Assembly (NCBI RefSeq): GCF_020907245.1
Contig: NZ_JAJJWH010000007.1
Span: 62,001 to 126,000 of the forward strand
Reading direction: 5' to 3'
DNA: 64,000 nucleotides
From: Pontibacter harenae
Lineage (GTDB): Bacteria; Bacteroidota; Bacteroidia; Cytophagales; Hymenobacteraceae
Positions 62,198 through 64,000 of the stretch are shown in pieces. Under the pieces are notes generated by a model, which was not told the DNA's origin, searched no databases, and was given only the letters and a program-made list of their open reading frames with translations. Positions within the stretch are counted from its first letter, which is position 1, and every line of letters begins with the position of its first letter. The translations under genes were made by a program, and so were the position numbers.

Positions 62198-64000
62198 CTA
62201 ACTAACTTTCTCCAACAACTCCAACATCAAACTATCATCTAAAATCTGCTTCACTTCTGGCCTGCAGGAACCACAACCCGTACCAGCTCCAGTAGTGGCA
62301 CAAAGCTCCTTCAGCTCCGTACAGCCAGCCGCAATTTTCTGACGGATATTGTCGCTGCCCACATTGTTACAGCTGCAAACCAGCTTGCCCAGCACAGGCT
62401 CTGGTGTTTTACCGCTGCGCAGCAACTGCAGACGTTTATCACTCAGTTCAATTCTGTTCGAAATCAGTTCACGGAACTCTTGGAACTCTGCCTTGTCTCC
62501 TATCAGTATCGCACCAACCAACCTGTCCTGGTGGATGATACACTTTTTATAATAGCGTTTGGCCTTGTCTATAAACACAATCTCTTCGTAGTTCTCTTCA
62601 TCAGGACACTCAGGCAAACCGATGCTGCACAAATCGAAACCATGTATTTTGATAATATTCATGAAAGTGCTGCCCTGGTAGTAGCTGGCAATGTCACCGC
62701 TCAGGTACCTGGCCACCACCTCCGCCTGCTGCTCGGCTGCTGCTGTAATACCGTAAAGTATACCTTCAAACTCCGCAATCTCGCCTATAGCAAATACATT
62801 CGGATCATTTGTTTGAAGACGTTCATTCACCAGTACACCGCGCTTACACTCCAGACCACTCTCACGCGCCAGTTCCAGGTTCGGTACTGTACCGATGGCA
62901 ATAATCAAGGCATCACAGTCAATCCTGCGGCCACTTTTCAGGCCAACGCCTGTCAGTTTAGAGCGGCCATAGTATAGTTGCACCTCATCGTTGAAATATA
63001 GGTCGCAGCCTTGGTCCACCATCTCCTCCTGTAGCAACTGACTGCCCAACGGGTCCAGCTGACGATCTAAGAAGCGAGAAATACGCTGGATGATGGTGAC
63101 TTTTGTACCGACTTCTCGCAAAGAAGCAGCCATTTCTAACCCCAATAAACCACCGCCCACAATCACAACATGACCGTTTTCAGGAACGTGTGCTTTAAAG
63201 TTATCGGCATCGGTGCGACTGCGCATGGTGAATATGCCTGGCAAAGAAGGTACATGTTTTGGCACTGCCGCACGACTACCTGTAGCCATTAGCAGCACAT
63301 CATAGTCCGTACGCACGCCCCGTGAGTCGATCACAAACTTCTGCTCTCGATCTATCCGCTCAACGCTCACACCACGTAGCAGCCTTATATTATAAGCAGG
63401 TTCTTCAGAATCTTTCATCTTCACGAGCTGCTCCCATTTCTGGTGTCCGCTAATGTAGTCGGGCAGCATCACGCGGTTGTAGAAAGGAAAATCTTCTTTG
63501 CTGAAGATGGTAATTTCATCGTCCTGGTTCAGCTCGCGGTAAGATTTTACAAAGCCATAGGCTCCCGCCCCCGCTCCTACTACCACTATGCGCTGGAACG
63601 GCTTTTTATACTTTGTTACGCTTACGGCGCAGTATTTATAGTCTGGTTCTTTCGAAATAGGATCAAGCTGGTCGGTGGTGACATTGTTCGCACGATTAAG
63701 GTCGCTACCTAAGATCTTGCCCCAATGCATCGGCAAAAAAACCACGCCTGGCTTAATCTTGTCCGACAGCTTCGCCTTTACCCGTACATCACCTCTCCTC
63801 GACCGCACTTCCACAATGTCCTGATCTGCTATACCTAAGTTAGCAGCATCCTGCGGGTGCAACTCCAGGAAAGCCTGCGGAATATGTTTCTTGAGTTTGT
63901 TAACTTTTCCCGTTTTGCTCATCGTGTGCCACTGGTCGCGGATGCGGCCTGTCGTCAGGACCAGCGGGAAATCTGCGTCAGGAGCTTCACTTCTTTCCTC
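62198..64000 (-). CDS. Nitrate reductase fused to NirB-like FAD and BFD domains, 5' end outside window
   Basis: The frame stays open to the window edge: the codons before the internal ATG at 63922 read FPLVLTTGRIRDQWHTM, a molybdopterin-dinucleotide-binding (MopB C-terminal) sequence. The visible 600 residues therefore begin inside the molybdenum domain (LHPQDAANLGIADQDIVEV, LPMHWGKILG). An FAD/NAD domain follows (IVVVGAGAGAYGF near 140, VIVGGGLLGLEMAASLREVG, NVFAIGEIAEF). The C-terminal BFD-like [2Fe-2S] domain has CSC and GTGCGSC. This matches the assimilatory nitrate reductase (NasA/NarB) type with fused electron-transfer domains. Confidence 0.85.
   Translation of the reverse strand, partial: EERSEAPDADFPLVLTTGRIRDQWHTMSKTGKVNKLKKHIPQAFLELHPQDAANLGIADQDIVEVRSRRGDVRVKAKLSDKIKPGVVFLPMHWGKILGSDLNRANNVTTDQLDPISKEPDYKYCAVSVTKYKKPFQRIVVVGAGAGAYGFVKSYRELNQDDEITIFSKEDFPFYNRVMLPDYISGHQKWEQLVKMKDSEEPAYNIRLLRGVSVERIDREQKFVIDSRGVRTDYDVLLMATGSRAAVPKHVPSLPGIFTMRSRTDADNFKAHVPENGHVVIVGGGLLGLEMAASLREVGTKVTIIQRISRFLDRQLDPLGSQLLQEEMVDQGCDLYFNDEVQLYYGRSKLTGVGLKSGRRIDCDALIIAIGTVPNLELARESGLECKRGVLVNERLQTNDPNVFAIGEIAEFEGILYGITAAAEQQAEVVARYLSGDIASYYQGSTFMNIIKIHGFDLCSIGLPECPDEENYEEIVFIDKAKRYYKKCIIHQDRLVGAILIGDKAEFQEFRELISNRIELSDKRLQLLRSGKTPEPVLGKLVCSCNNVGSDNIRQKIAAGCTELKELCATTGAGTGCGSCRPEVKQILDDSLMLELLEKVS

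Overview
The window looks like a chromosomal segment of a Bacteroidota bacterium, most likely Cytophagales/Hymenobacteraceae (Pontibacter-like). The reasons are type IX secretion (T9SS) sorting domains of both type A and type B, a PorP/SprF protein, a DUF6660 gene ahead of a TonB-dependent receptor, GIN/DUF2807 and DUF2243 proteins, and repeated promoter -7 boxes of the Bacteroidota form TAnnTTTG. The genus is inferred from family content, not from any search.

Layout. 1-9.4 kb: two tandem, paralogous giant T9SS type A secreted proteins; the second is preceded by an exact-length 130 bp tandem duplication and has no usable start codon. 9.5-12.0 kb: lysC-lysA (lysine/diaminopimelate). 12.1-12.8 kb: a lipoprotein resembling a free subtilase propeptide. 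13.4-16.3 kb (minus): a SAM-I riboswitch, a possible 51-codon leader ORF, then metY and metX, closed by a terminator. 16.8-22.4 kb (plus): purC, a STAS protein, ribonuclease Z, a queuosine-precursor transporter, an EamA transporter and trpS. 22.6-30.0 kb (minus): a T9SS type B adhesin-like protein with its PorP/SprF partner and an OmpA-family protein, partly GC-rich compared with the flanks. 30.4-37.4 kb (minus): a GIN-domain gene broken by one amber codon, recQ, a small outer-membrane protein, a conserved protein of unknown role, a LolD-type ATPase and an AI-2E family permease. 37.7-39.4 kb: sucC and ohr.

39.8-48.3 kb and 54.3-58.8 kb carry an expansion of soluble PAS-domain histidine kinases paired with small stand-alone GAF proteins. 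Both intact kinase-GAF pairs end directly in front of a tRNA gene: Arg(TCG) at 43.7 kb and Pro(GGG) at 58.9 kb. Behind tRNA-Arg lies a decayed accessory island. It holds a repeated 13-mer including a perfect 24 bp inverted repeat, an SRPBCC pseudogene, a further histidine kinase, a GAF-gene remnant, an intact and a nonsense-interrupted SpoIIAA-like gene, and an AT-rich orphan CHAT (caspase-like) protease gene lacking a normal 5' end.

48.3-53.9 kb: CtaG-like and DUF2243 membrane proteins, a Tat-exported SDR whose catalytic lysine is replaced, and a DUF6660/TonB-receptor unit with a strong promoter that predicts a leaderless mRNA. 59.1-59.8 kb: a HigB-HigA toxin-antitoxin pair behind two identical-architecture palindromic operators. 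59.9-64.0 kb (minus): a SelT/SelW-like protein, a sulfite/nitrite-reductase-like protein with a C-terminal rubredoxin, and the 3' part of a nitrate reductase fused to NirB-like FAD and BFD domains, i.e. the start of a nitrate assimilation locus that runs off the window.
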